Assembly: GCF_026213295.1 (NCBI RefSeq)
Contig: NC_079424.1
Location: forward strand, 16,774,970 to 16,838,969
Length of the DNA stretch: 64,000 nucleotides
From: Gadus chalcogrammus
Lineage: Eukaryota; Chordata; Actinopteri; Gadiformes; Gadidae
Direction: 5' to 3'
This document shows positions 1 through 17,153 of this stretch, piece by piece. The stretch's first letter is position 1; every line of letters starts with the position of its first letter. The notes under the pieces were generated by a model. The model saw only the letters and a program-made list of their open reading frames with translations. It did not search any database and was not told the origin of the DNA. The position numbers and the translations under genes were made by a program.

Positions 1-478
1 AGCCTGTTAATGTACAACGATGCCTGGATCTCCGCTAGAGCACAGAGGCCAACGTTTCTTTTTTTTCCTCTTCCCTTTTTTCTCTTCACATCGGCTCTAA
101 AGTCCGCTTCTTGTAAAGAGGCACCGGGAGACAGCGGCGCTGCATCTCCGGATGAAAAGTTAATGCCGCCGTGCGATGACTTATTGATAAGGGTGAATTA
201 TGGATGGTGGGACAACAGAAGCAACGGTGTCAGGTCTCCGGCTCCGCGCAGTGAGACGTTAGCATGCGGCGACGGAGGGTTGGGCGGGGCGGGGCTGACG
301 AGGGCTGAACCCGGACCTCGGCAGGACACGGTTGGATCGGTTACGCCAAGGTCCGACATCGCTGCTGGCTAGCGCTTGTCCTGGGCGGCTATCATGCATA
401 AGCCAGGAGAGTGAGCGATGAATCTTGCAGAAGACTTTGCAGGAGACAGAAATGTTCTTTTGAATGTTCCTTAAGTGA
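1..478. other. unique intergenic sequence, no gene seen
   Basis: Mixed-composition sequence with short open frames on both strands. None resembles a known protein family, and no splice-flanked exon could be supported. It leads into a CA-rich zone. Confidence 0.5.
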
Positions 479-820
479 ACGCTGCCGCACGCATACGCAC
501 GGATAAACACACGCATACTGGCACATGCACACACACACATACACTTACACACACACAAACACACACCGATACAGATACAGACAAACACACACACTCTCAC
601 ACTAGCACATTAGCAAAAATGCAATAGGCTCACACATATGTGCATACACACACAAACACAAACACACACTTAGATACAAACACACACAGACACAGATGTG
701 TATACAGACACAGGCACAAACCCGCACACACCTAAAGAGACAGACAGACAGACAAAGACATACACACACACACAGACCTGCACACAAACCCCCCCCACAC
801 ACACACAGCAACATTGAAGG
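479..820. repeat. degenerate CA-rich low-complexity tract
   Basis: Interrupted CACA, CAGACA and ACACAAA runs, an old and decayed (CA)n region. A second degenerate CA-rich stretch lies at about 1180-1392, with a short GA-rich patch near 1000-1070 between them. Open frames across it are composition artefacts. Confidence 0.85.
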
Positions 821-1392
821 GAGCTTGGAAAAAAGACTATGAGGAATGCAAGGGAAAATTCCAGGGAAAAAGCAAATGTTACAGAGCTGGAAGAGGAAGA
901 ACCGCATTTAATTAGGTTTGGGTCTCATCGTCGTGTGTGTGGAGCAGATATAGAGCAGAGAGCCAAGCTCTGGTGGGTTCTTCTGAGCAAAGAAAGTTTG
1001 GAGAGAGAGAGAGAGGCAGACATATATAAAGACAGCGAAAGAGAGAGACGGAGAGAGACTGAGAGAAAGGTAGAGAATATTCCAGAAACTTCTTGGTTTG
1101 CACTGCATGAACTGCATGCTGATTTCCGCTAAACTATGACATTTACATCCGTACACCAACACTTTCACACTTGCACATGTACGCATGTACACACACACAC
1201 ACTTAACTACAACCACATACACTTGCATAAACACGCACACGCTCTTCTCCCTTAAAACACACTCAGATACACACACGCCTGCACAAGCATACACTCATAT
1301 ACACACGGTTACACAATGTCCTATACACACCCACACACCAACACACACACACAAACACACCCACACCCACACCCACACACACATACACACAA

Positions 1393-1772
1393 AGGACTGA
1401 ATAACCTAGAAACCAGAATGGCAGAAGGACAGAATGAACCGCAGCACAAACCCCTATAGACCTCCTCTGCATTCTGCACAAAGCATTTAGGCACCATCAT
1501 ACAACAGCCCATGGAATATGTACAGAAAATTGCCTAGGATGTTTAAATAGACACACCCGTTTCAAACCTAGCGAGACGGTCCCTTAGCTTATAATTGAGT
1601 CTGGCAGAGCTTTACTAATGTGTGACTTTGTTCCCATAGCTGTGGACAGAATGTGCAAAATCTCTAAGTATCCCTTGAATTTACCAACAAAAGTTGGCAT
1701 TCAAATGCAAATTTAGCAAGGACATGCCTGTGTGAGGGTAACCTTTTCGGAGACTCAGCCTAAGACCATTTA

Positions 1773-1773
<1 letters not shown>
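1393..1773. other. unique intergenic sequence, nothing recognised
   Basis: Non-repetitive, moderately AT-rich sequence between two microsatellites. No coding, RNA or promoter signal was recognised. Confidence 0.45.
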
Positions 1774-1774
<1 letters not shown>

Positions 1775-1864
<90 letters not shown>

Positions 1865-1922
1865 TGCCTGTGTGTGTGTGTGTGTGTGAGTGTGTGTGTG
1901 TGTGTGTTTGTATGTGTGTGTG
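1775..1922. repeat. (TG)n microsatellite with CGTG interruptions
   Basis: A nearly pure TG run to about 1846, then CGTG units, then interrupted TG. The Cys/Val open frames here are artefacts. Confidence 0.95.
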
Positions 1923-2141
1923 CACGTTTGCGGCGTATGGCTGCAGGTATTAGTGTAGGTGTTGCTCGATGGAAAATACAGTAGAGAATTCCTTTTTTTA
2001 TGATAATGAGAACCCACAGCACCCAGGCTAGATGCTCCATTTTAAAAACATGCTTTCCGCTGTATTCAGGATGACGAAAACACATCGCCTAAATCAGTCC
2101 GAATCAAAGCACACTGCACAGCGCCCTGCACCGTAACGAAC

Positions 2142-2143
<2 letters not shown>

Positions 2144-2229
<86 letters not shown>
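2144..2229. repeat. (AC)n microsatellite
   Basis: A perfect AC dinucleotide run of about 43 units. Confidence 0.97.
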
Positions 2230-2232
<3 letters not shown>

Positions 2233-2842
2233 TCTTCGCCTCCGCCACCGGTGCTACAGCTGCATCACAATCACCTGCTCACGGCGTGCGCGTGGCTCGC
2301 AGCACGGCCGCAACGATTTATCAATCGATGACCTCCAAAAAACAAAAGCCCCTCAAAACAATCAGCCTTGGAGGGCACGCCCGGGCGATAACCCTGAAAT
2401 CTCATCTCGTGACTCAACCTGCGCTACCAGCGTGGCACGCGCCCACGTTGGTCTTGACAGACACCCCTGTGCCTCCCTAATAACCGACTTTAATAGTGCG
2501 CCGTGACACCAGATAGCGGCGGCAGGCGGAGCGCGGCTGATCTGTTCCGTTCTGCCGGAGAAGATTTCATTTAGATTCTACCGGTGGCCCTGATAGGCTC
2601 CCGGGCTCCGCACACATTCCAGCATGACAGTCGGGATTCGGGCAGAGCAATTTTCCGTTTGGGTACGCAGACACAAAGGCTGAGCGCCTGCACGTCGGCC
2701 TGCGAAAGGTCCGAGGAAGAAGAGATGTGTGCCTTGATGAAAAGTCTAAAGAGGTAAAGTATTTCTGCTCCCGCTAGCTGTTAAAGACCTCGCTCGCTGG
2801 TGCTTGTGTGTATGTGTGTGCACGCATGTATGAACGTGTGTG

Positions 2843-2844
<2 letters not shown>
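2230..2844. other. unique GC-moderate intergenic sequence
   Basis: Non-repetitive sequence of balanced composition between two dinucleotide arrays. No open frame or splice signal is convincing. Its complexity against the repetitive background makes it a candidate conserved non-coding stretch, which cannot be tested without alignment. Confidence 0.4.

Positions 2845-2915
<71 letters not shown>
2845..2915. repeat. (TG)n microsatellite
   Basis: A perfect TG run of about 35 units. Confidence 0.97.
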
Positions 2916-2917
<2 letters not shown>

Positions 2918-3099
2918 GAGACAAGGGGAAAGTAAGCTCTCTTCCTCCATATTAGTGGAAGAGCAGAGACAGTGAAATATAAATGAGAGTAATTTTAGCA
3001 GCGAACACATCATTAATCCTGCCAGTCTGTTTTTCTCGTCCTGAAAGAGATGAAGAGGTGAGTGTGTGATGGGCTCTGGCTCAAGGAGATACCATTATG

Positions 3100-3430
<331 letters not shown>

Positions 3431-4200
3431 ATACGCACACCAGATGCACACACAGGGCCAGACAGATACATACACACAAAACCATAAACAAAGAGAAACA
3501 CAAACATACAAAAGATTACATATATTTTACATATATATGACTAAATAAATACAAAACGAAAACACTACATATGTAAATGATAATGTGGGTTGGAATTGGA
3601 AGTTTTGGATGGCAATCTAGAAAAATGCAACGCACATTTTCCTTCAACTATACAACACAATAGATAAAAAATACAATAAAATAATAACGATTTAAATATT
3701 GATATCTTTCAACATGTAAATCATCCCCATCATTCATTTCATTTGATAATAAATAGAAACATAAATTAAATATAAAACACTACACAAACATTAAATATAC
3801 ATCACATTGCAATGTGCTATAGATTTTCCCATATATTACAAATTACACCCTAGATAATAACAGTTAAATAGATGTTCATGTGATCGTATTTCAACACAAC
3901 AATATCACAATTAGTGACAATTGAAGGTTTTGACCCAACGGACCTGACCTTACGTAACCTTCCACCCACACCACAACCCCAGCGCCAGCCCCACAAAGAC
4001 ACAGAAGTCCCACAAAGCCACATAAAGACACAAAGGAGAGCACAGGCACGCACACACAAACTCCAATCTCCCAGGGTTCAACACAATCAGTGCAGCGCAT
4101 TATCTTTTCAAATGGCTTCAACACAAGCGATGAGAGATGAGATACCGGGGAGAGGGGGATTGGTGAGGGGGAGAGGAATGGGGAGGGTGTCGAGAGAGGG
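3431..4200. other. AT-rich unique intergenic sequence
   Basis: AT-rich with many short A/T runs, becoming more balanced after 3,930. No gene, RNA or transposon end was recognised. Confidence 0.45.
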
Positions 4201-4215
4201 GGAGTGATGATGAGA

Positions 4216-4291
<76 letters not shown>

Positions 4292-4545
4292 GGAAGGAGG
4301 GAGGGCGAGCTGGGACACAGGGAGAGATAGACTGAAGACAGTGGCGACAGAGAGAGAGACAAAGGGGGTGAAGGAAGGGGATACACAGATATAAGAGGGA
4401 GAGAGACAGAGAGAGAGAGAGAGTGATAAATAGAGAGCAGAGAGAGACAGAAATGGAGAGAGAGAGAAAGAGAGAGATAGTGATACATGGAGAGCAGAGA
4501 AAGAGAGAGAGACAGAAATAGAGAGAGAGAACGAGAGAAAGAAAT
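4200..4545. repeat. (GA)n purine-rich tract
   Basis: A long purine strand of GAGA, GGGA and GACAGA units, purest at about 4216-4288. Serine/leucine-rich antisense frames here are artefacts. Confidence 0.93.
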
Positions 4546-5335
<790 letters not shown>

Positions 5336-5398
5336 CTCTCGGTTTCCATCGGCAACCAGGAGGCATGCAGAACTAGCGTGGTGGTCTGGAGGTTTGGG

Positions 5399-5429
<31 letters not shown>

Positions 5430-5432
<3 letters not shown>

Positions 5433-5902
5433 GTTATGTGTGCGCGTGCGTGCCTGTGTGTGCTTGAGGGCTAAGCTGGGTGGCGAAGGGGGTCCAAAGG
5501 GCCAATGGATGGTAGCACTGACCCCCCCCCAAAAGGGGTCAGTGCATTTAGCTCCTTGTTCTGACGCTTCACGGCTCCCCGAGAAAAGAGCAGGAAAAGG
5601 TGGCGGAGAAAAACATCAACAGAGGGTCGATTGTCCCGGACTTCTGGGGTTCGGCTAACCCCCCTCTGCACCCCCCCAACCGGTGCCACCCACCTGGCGA
5701 GAGGCAGAGGGGGGAGTGGGAAGTGCAAGTGAGAGACGGAGCGTCAATAAGTGTTTTGTAAGTACTGGGCCACTTTCTCTCCGAGGGACGGGTTTATTCA
5801 GCGGAGGTTCTCGGGGGAGGTCCGCTTGGCAGGCGCGCTCACTCCTCTTCCTGGGCTATTGAATGTTGTATAGGAGAGCCATTTGCAATCTGTGTTCGAC
5901 AT
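5430..5902. other. unique intergenic sequence, nothing recognised
   Basis: Balanced sequence between microsatellites. No conserved coding frame or RNA was seen. Confidence 0.4.
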
Positions 5903-6002
5903 TGAGGGAGAGACAGAGAGAGAGAGACGGGGGGGGGGGGGAGAGAGAGAGAGAGAGAGAGAGGGAGGGAGGGAGGGAGAGAGAGAGAGGGAGGGAGGGA
6001 GG

Positions 6003-6033
<31 letters not shown>

Positions 6034-6066
6034 AGGGAGAGAGAGAGAGGGAGGGAGGGAGAGAGT
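5903..6066. repeat. GA / GGGA purine repeat
   Basis: Alternating (GA)n and (GGGA)n blocks with a G homopolymer near 5930-5940. Confidence 0.94.
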
Positions 6067-6473
6067 CAAAGCAAGACAGAGATTACCAGTAAGAAAGTAC
6101 GCGATAGGGTAAGAGACTTATATAGAGTGACATAGATAGACAGACGGATAAAGGGAGAGATAAGGAACTGGCTGATAACTGCTGAAATGGTGCTTTCAGC
6201 GTTAATTGGATTTCAGCAAAGTCTACAGAATTTGGTTTTAAACTTACGGCCCAAATACAAAAAAATGACAGAGTGACCAGGACTAATAGAGGGGGGGGGG
6301 GGGGAGAGAGATGGATACAGGGGCCGGGAGAAGAGAGAGAGAGAAAGAGAGAGAGGGAGGCTGGAGATAGAAGCTGAGAGGGAGATAGTGAAGGGGAGCG
6401 AAAGAGAGAGAGAGGGATAGGGATAGAGGGGGATGTAGGGAGTAGGGGGAGAGAAATGGCCAAACAGAGACGT
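6067..6473. other. purine-biased intergenic sequence
   Basis: Partly unique (6,067-6,280) and then GA-rich with a G homopolymer near 6290-6303. It leads into the tetranucleotide array. No gene. Confidence 0.4.
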
Positions 6474-6713
6474 AGATCCATCCATCCATCCATCCATCCA
6501 TCCATCCATCCATCCATCCATCCATCCATCCATCCATCCATCCATCCATCCATCCATCCATCCATCCATCCATCCATCCATCCATCCATCCATCCATCCA
6601 TCCATCCATCCATCCATCCATCCATCCATCCATCCATCCATCCATCCATCCATCCATCCATCCATCCATCCATCCATCCATCCATCCATCCATCCATCCA
6701 TCCATCCATCCAG
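6474..6713. repeat. (ATCC)n tetranucleotide array
   Basis: About 240 bp of essentially perfect ATCC (CCAT) repeats, some 59 units. It gives repetitive HPSI and WMDG frames that are not genes. Confidence 0.98.
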
Positions 6714-6764
6714 GGGGATGGTGGAGAGGTGGAGGGTGAGAGAGGGGGTGTGGCGGCTGAGAGA

Positions 6765-7973
<1,209 letters not shown>

Positions 7974-8064
7974 AGATTTAGAAAAATGTGTTTTGTGCTG
8001 AGAGTTCTAGGAAGGACCCCCTCCTTCCTGAGACTCTCAGCTCAAAACACATTTTTCTAAATCT
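7974..8064. repeat. 91-nt near-perfect inverted repeat (hairpin)
   Basis: Two 43-nt arms, from AGATTTAGAAAAATGTG to its complement, are separated by a CCCCC loop. Only about four positions are unpaired: T opposite A in the middle, and a TCT/CTC block near the loop. The arms are too well paired for a typical microRNA precursor and resemble a fold-back mobile element or a young palindrome, but a hairpin RNA cannot be excluded. No target-site duplication was identified. Confidence 0.85.
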
Positions 8065-11445
<3,381 letters not shown>

Positions 11446-11556
11446 ACACCACCACCACCACCAGCTCCACCGTCACCCCCACCACCACCACCACCACCAG
11501 CTCCACCGTCACCACCACCGCCACCACCACCACCGCCACCACCGTCAACACCACTG
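11446..11556. repeat. (CAC)n imperfect trinucleotide repeat
   Basis: CCACCACCACC runs broken by CAGCTCCACCGTCAC units, that is, a small higher-order repeat of about 40 bp on a CAC background. Confidence 0.9.
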
Positions 11557-12375
11557 CCTCCCCTGCGTGTCTGAGCGCCAATCCCAAGGAGCGAGATAAA
11601 AAAGGTCAAGCCGATTTACAAGGAAACCACAGTGGAAGGAGTCCAGTGGATGGATGGATTGGCCATGCCGTCACAGCCCCTCCCTTAACCAAACGGCAGC
11701 ACTCCCCCCCCCCTACTACGCAGCGGGTTCACGCTCCATCGTTCACGCCGTACCCCCCACCCCCCCCCCTCCCACATCCCGAGTCTTTTACCCTATTGCT
11801 ACGAAGATCCCTTCGCAGAATGAAGGCACGAGGAGCGCACAAAAGCAGTAAAAATAAATGGGGAGCAGAGCCAACTGACAGGGCACATAAAAGGGCCTGT
11901 AAATTCACGGAGTAAGTAGAGAGTACGGCTGGGAGGATGTGTGTCTATATTACACCGGGGTCTGGGCAGTGAGGACACACAGGCGGAGGGCTTTATTACC
12001 GGCGAGATTAACATAATGATCCCCGGATGGACTCAGTCGAGGAAGGAGGAAGCGGCGGCGGCGGCGGCGCCGGTGGGTGAAGCAGCCGGTGTGACAGCGG
12101 CGTGCGCGCGTCGACACCAATAACAGGAGCATAACAAACACACAGGGGGCTCCGACGCACACACCCACGGCACATAAACGTACTGAATAGCAGAAGGGGT
12201 GGGCGGCGCCCGGGGGATTATTCTGGTGTACTGTGTGTACTGTGTTTGTTTCGTGAGGCTGCTTGTTAACCAACACTGTGTTTAAAAAAGGCTATTAAAG
12301 CAATTACATGAACAGCGGGAGACAGCCAGAGCTGAGTCGGGAGCCGGGTCTTGGAACGGAGGCGAAGAAGCCCTG
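11557..12375. other. unique intergenic sequence with GCG triplet run
   Basis: Unique sequence including a short (GGC)n run at about 12052-12070. No gene recognised. Confidence 0.4.
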
Positions 12376-12430
12376 GGTTTAGCTATGGTTTAGCTACGGT
12401 TAAGCTATGCTTTAGCTAGGGTTTAGCTAC
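12376..12430. repeat. 11-bp minisatellite
   Basis: Five imperfect tandem copies of GGTTTAGCTAY. Related GTAGC/AGCTAC words continue to about 12480. Confidence 0.85.
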
Positions 12431-12568
12431 CAGGGAGCTACTTGTGTAGCGGCGGTGTAGCTCCAGCGGCCCACGTAGCGGCCCAGCTGCCTGGGTGGCT
12501 GAGCCAGTGGGCAGGATCACCACGACGCACATCTGCAATTCAGATATACACTGGAAGCACACACACAG

Positions 12569-12570
<2 letters not shown>

Positions 12571-12645
<75 letters not shown>

Positions 12646-12775
12646 ACAAGATAGAGAGCAAGGACGAGAAAGTTGGTAGAGAGAGCAGGCGATACAGAGA
12701 GGGTTAGAGTGAGATAGATAGACAGAGAAATAGATTCAGTGAAAGAGAGAGAGAGCAAGAGAACAAGAGAGAAAT

Positions 12776-12857
<82 letters not shown>
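12571..12857. repeat. two (GA)n microsatellites with degenerate link
   Basis: AG/GA runs at 12571-12643 and about 12779-12857, joined by purine-rich degenerate sequence. Confidence 0.95.
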
Positions 12858-12866
<9 letters not shown>

Positions 12867-13040
12867 GAGAGAGTGGGAGGGGGGGGAGAGAGAGTGGGAG
12901 GGAGGGGGAGACATAGACAGAAAGCTCCTTCCCGGACAAAAAGACATCTAGGCTTCCCAGACTGCCCATACGAGCAGAGCCGAGTGGGGGGGAATTAGCC
13001 GTCCTATAAAATCTGGCTGTGATTGTGAACCCCCCCCCCT

Positions 13041-13042
<2 letters not shown>

Positions 13043-13075
<33 letters not shown>

Positions 13076-13099
13076 ATGTGTGTGTGTGTGTGTGTGTGT
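13043..13099. repeat. (TG)n microsatellite
   Basis: A TG run with one CATG interruption. Confidence 0.95.
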
Positions 13100-16000
13100 G
13101 GCACCTCATGCTGGCAACACCCCAGGGGTGCTTCATTGTGGCAGCGATGGGCATCTCGCCCCGTGTTGACAAAGCCCCGCGCCGCGCTGCACGCGCACCG
13201 CCGGAAATAATCAATTAGCCGGCGTCTGGGACAACACTGCAGTGTAATATCTGACTTCTAATCGGCGGGCAGACGGCAGAAGGGCCGCGGGGGCCGTGGA
13301 GGCCCGCCAGCGGCAGTTGGTTTGTCTGATGTGGTAAATGGAGGGTGAGCGGAGCGGCAGTGCACACAAGCATGTGACCAAGCGGCCCCTCCAATGGGAG
13401 GCAGCGGGGGACTTTTTGTGACTCATCATGAGGTATCAGGAGAGTCATGAAAAAGTGAACCAGACATGTCTGTGTATCTAATGCTCACGGTGGTGTAGGC
13501 TGGGTGGTGGAAGGGGGGGGGGGGAATAGGGGGGTGAGGGAGCGGTCGAGGAAGGGGAAAATTGAATCCACCAAAAGTTCCCTGACTGCAGCTGGACTCT
13601 GGGCTTTGAAGAGTTTTTCCTCTTGAAGTCTCTTGCCTTTTTTTTCTTTCTTATTTTTTTTGATATTTTTTATTTCGTTAATCCGCAGCTGCCCGAGGCG
13701 CCGTCTTCTTTCAGCGGGAGAGCGAGAAGGCGGAAAGAGAAGGCAAACAAGGAGCGGTAAATAGTGACCTTGCAGTGCAGTTTGAAAAAGCCTGTCTTCT
13801 CTTCTCACTGTCACACTCCCGACTCTTTAAAGTTAACCCCTCTTGTGAACAGATCACAGCGCATCTTTGGGCTCTGTGGGCGTTGTAAACGGAATACTTA
13901 AACACTTTGCCGTTAATAGACGTCCTTAGTAGCGGCACATCAACCGCCAGGCGGGCAGAGAATGTCAGAGCGATCTGATTACAGTTCCACATGCTGCTGT
14001 TTAAGTGAGCGGTTGAGAGCCGGGCATCTGTGCACATAATACCTTCGCATCTGCCGCCGCCGCCGCCGCCGCTGCTGCTGCTGCCGTCCCTGTCCGACTG
14101 CTCTCCCAGAAAGAGCTCAGATCAGGTGGAAGAACACCGCAGGGTTGTCCTTGGTCAGCAGCAGTGCCACTACTCCTCCGCTCTGTCGCTGCACCGAGTG
14201 CCGCTGCCATCTCTGTGACTTACCACTGGGAGATCATTAGTTCCAAACCAAAGAGTTTATAGTTCATGCCATGTCGCTTAGCGCCTGAGTTTTCAATTTC
14301 ATTCCAGTCCATCCATGTAAGTAGCTACTTATATACAGTACGGTATAGCAAAGCAACGCTTGGCAGCACTCAAACCTCCTTTTGCCGGTGTCTTAGTAGT
14401 GCAGATTCCAGATTATTCCCTGCGTTCTAATCGAATGCATGGACTGCCTCGGGGTCATCGCGAGCCGGCGTCTAGCAGTCTCCCGTCTTGCCGTCTGAGC
14501 TATTGATTTAAGAGTTCAGAGCAGAGCTGTCACTCATGCCTGTCGGTCATGTGGGAATGGCCGCGCCACTGCATAGGCAGAGCTCCTAGTCTCTTTCAAG
14601 CCATCTCATTCATCTCCTTCAGTCCCCATACAGGAGAAGGGGGTTTTTGGGGGGCTTCAGTTGTGGTCAGAGAAAAAACAAAAGACATTTATTTTCACCA
14701 AAAACCAAAAGCAAACAAACCGGGGAAAAACAGCCATGTCTCTCTTTGATCAACTCCCTCCATCTCCATTTCCATGACCAGAAAGAAATGCAAATCTTTC
14801 TCGCAGCAGAGATGAAACGGACCAATATGGGTGTGAGTCAGACTGCAGTACCCCCACCCCTCCCCGCCCTCGCCAACACACTCCCCCTCACCCCCCCCCC
14901 CCAGCCCCGGCAAAGACAAACGTGTTTGTTTGTCCACACGTTCGAAAGGCCTCGGAAACACTATCGGAGTGGCATTGGACTGGAAGTGTTCTGCCGGTGA
15001 TGATGAAGATGCCATTGATAAGGATGATTTGACTGGAGCGTGGACCTTGTGGTGTACTTGACACACGCACGTCGGGCAAACACACCTTTTTCTCCAATTC
15101 ATAATAACACGCATGCAGATACACACGCTTTCTCATAGAGTGCCGTCGGCCCTACCGGATGCCTATCTTTGAAGATCCCTGGGTAACCCTCAAAGATCCA
15201 CATGGAGGAGCGAGCAAGTGTTGGTTTATGCGCGACAGCGGGAGACGGCGTGAAAGAAAGAGACGCGTGGGGGAGTGAACGCAGGTTCTCACAGCTTGAG
15301 CGAGGAGACAAACAGCCCTACCTTCCCCTATAAACAAGCCTGCTCTGATGTTCCAAACGCCTCTGATGCCTGGCTTTGAACGCCGCCTGCCGTAGACAGA
15401 GAGAGTCCACGGGAGGTGAACGTCTCTGCGTCGCTCCCCTGCAACACGCACCGCTGCAGAAGCTCCAATCTCCCCGATCTAATTTAGCTTTCATCTAGCA
15501 TTTCGAGGTACTTCTGCGGGAGGTTGGGGGGTGTCTACGAGTCTCGTATCTACCGTGATTGAATCCAAGCCAGCTGCCGGCCCGTTTATTGTCCCCTCCA
15601 ACCTCGCTGCTGGTCGGTGCCAAACACCATTCTGAGTATTTAGCAACAGCAATCCACCAGGTCCTCCTACAACAGAGGCCCAGGGGAGAGGGGGGACACA
15701 TCTGTGTTGGAACCAGGGCACTGACAAGAACATTATGGGATGGAAATGTGCGTCAATCCCCGAAGGATCTGATTGATAATGAAGCATCCATCTGGGTGTC
15801 TTTTGACAAACCAGACGAGTGCTGAAAATCAGTGCTGGACTGAGATCCCTTTTTATTTGAACGGCGCCAAGTAAAATAAATAGAAATAAAAACCTCCTCT
15901 CGAAAACAGTTACATCTCCTCTCAGGGGCATTGTGTTGCCATAAAGATTGATAACCCTTCCTTCCCTTTTTTTCTTCTCTTCTCATGCCCCCACCCCCCT

Positions 16001-17073
16001 GAGTGCTGCTTCCTCTCAGCCGGCCAGACAAGTAGCTTCCCACACGCTTTCTCAGCGGGCGTCAGAAAGAGCTGAGACACAGGGAAACAGCCTGCTTCAA
16101 GGCAGCGCCCCTTCCGACAAGCTGCCGCCTGAAAAAGTGCCTATGGAGGGGGTAACTGCCAGCCCACAAGGCCCTGTTCCACATCTGCCTGAGGGCCTCC
16201 GTCCTCCAGACCCCAACGGCACTGTCTATCCCAATCACGGCTATAATTAGAGGCCGGGCTGGCAGGTTCAACCCGGAGCCGCGGCTCACCTGGAAGAGCC
16301 CCGAACCCCACTTCAAACCCTGAACACAGCAGGCGGTTTATCAGCTCAGGTAGTTAGACTGTCGGTACTTGCTCCGCGACAGCACCCCTCGAGAGAGCGA
16401 TTACACACACTCCTACACACTGACTAGCCGCACGGAGCACATGCGTGTTCTCTGTGTATGTGGTTCCGGACGAGGGTCTTTTGTGCACAACTTGAGTAAT
16501 GAACGCCGGGCATATGGAGGAGCGTGTGTGTTTCACGGTGACTGTGGCCTCGTGCCATCTCAACCCAGCGAGGGACAGGCATCAAAGAGAGGAGACACCT
16601 GTGTGACGAGCCCTCCATCTGGAGAGGAGAAGGAGAAGGAGAACGAAGGATCTGGGTGGATAGGCCTGGCGGGAAGGAGGGATTCTCCTCCACAACATGA
16701 CCAAAGAGGGAGTGAGATATCCCTGAAGGCAAAGTGTCACATAGCTCTGGCTTTAAGTGCACGCTTATGCCACACCTTCGCCGTGGTGACGCTCAATGTT
16801 CAGTTCGTGTTCGTGTCCTTGGGTGAATTCTGGGAAACATGATTTGTTTTGTTGTCTGGGTGTTTTTTCTCCTTTCCACCCTTCTGCTCTCTCGCTGGCT
16901 GAGATGAAGGAGTGACAGATTTAATATAACTAAGCAGGGAGGTGGTTCGGGGGGTGGCGGTGTGGCGCGGCGGGGGGGACGGGATGCGGCTGCCGCTGAC
17001 GAGGAGGTGTGACAAGTGAGCCATGGAGAGAGAGAGGGATAGAACGAGAGTGAGAGTGAGAGGGATGGAGAGG

Positions 17074-17080
<7 letters not shown>
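13100..17080. other. 4-kb unique intergenic block
   Basis: The longest non-repetitive stretch left of id1. It holds a (CCG)n(CTG)n triplet run at 14052-14085, C homopolymers near 14890 and otherwise balanced unique sequence. Open frames on both strands were read and match no recognised family. Regulatory content for id1 or a distant gene is possible but unproven. Confidence 0.45.

Positions 17081-17150
<70 letters not shown>
17081..17150. repeat. (GA)n microsatellite
   Basis: A perfect GA run of about 35 units, preceded by degenerate GA sequence from about 17023. Confidence 0.96.

Positions 17151-17153
<3 letters not shown>

Noticed and set aside
6474..6713. CRISPR-like regular repeat
   Set aside because: A 4-bp microsatellite without spacers in a eukaryotic genome.
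16250..16300. tRNA-like GGTTCAACCC word
   Set aside because: No cloverleaf arms or A box at the right spacing.
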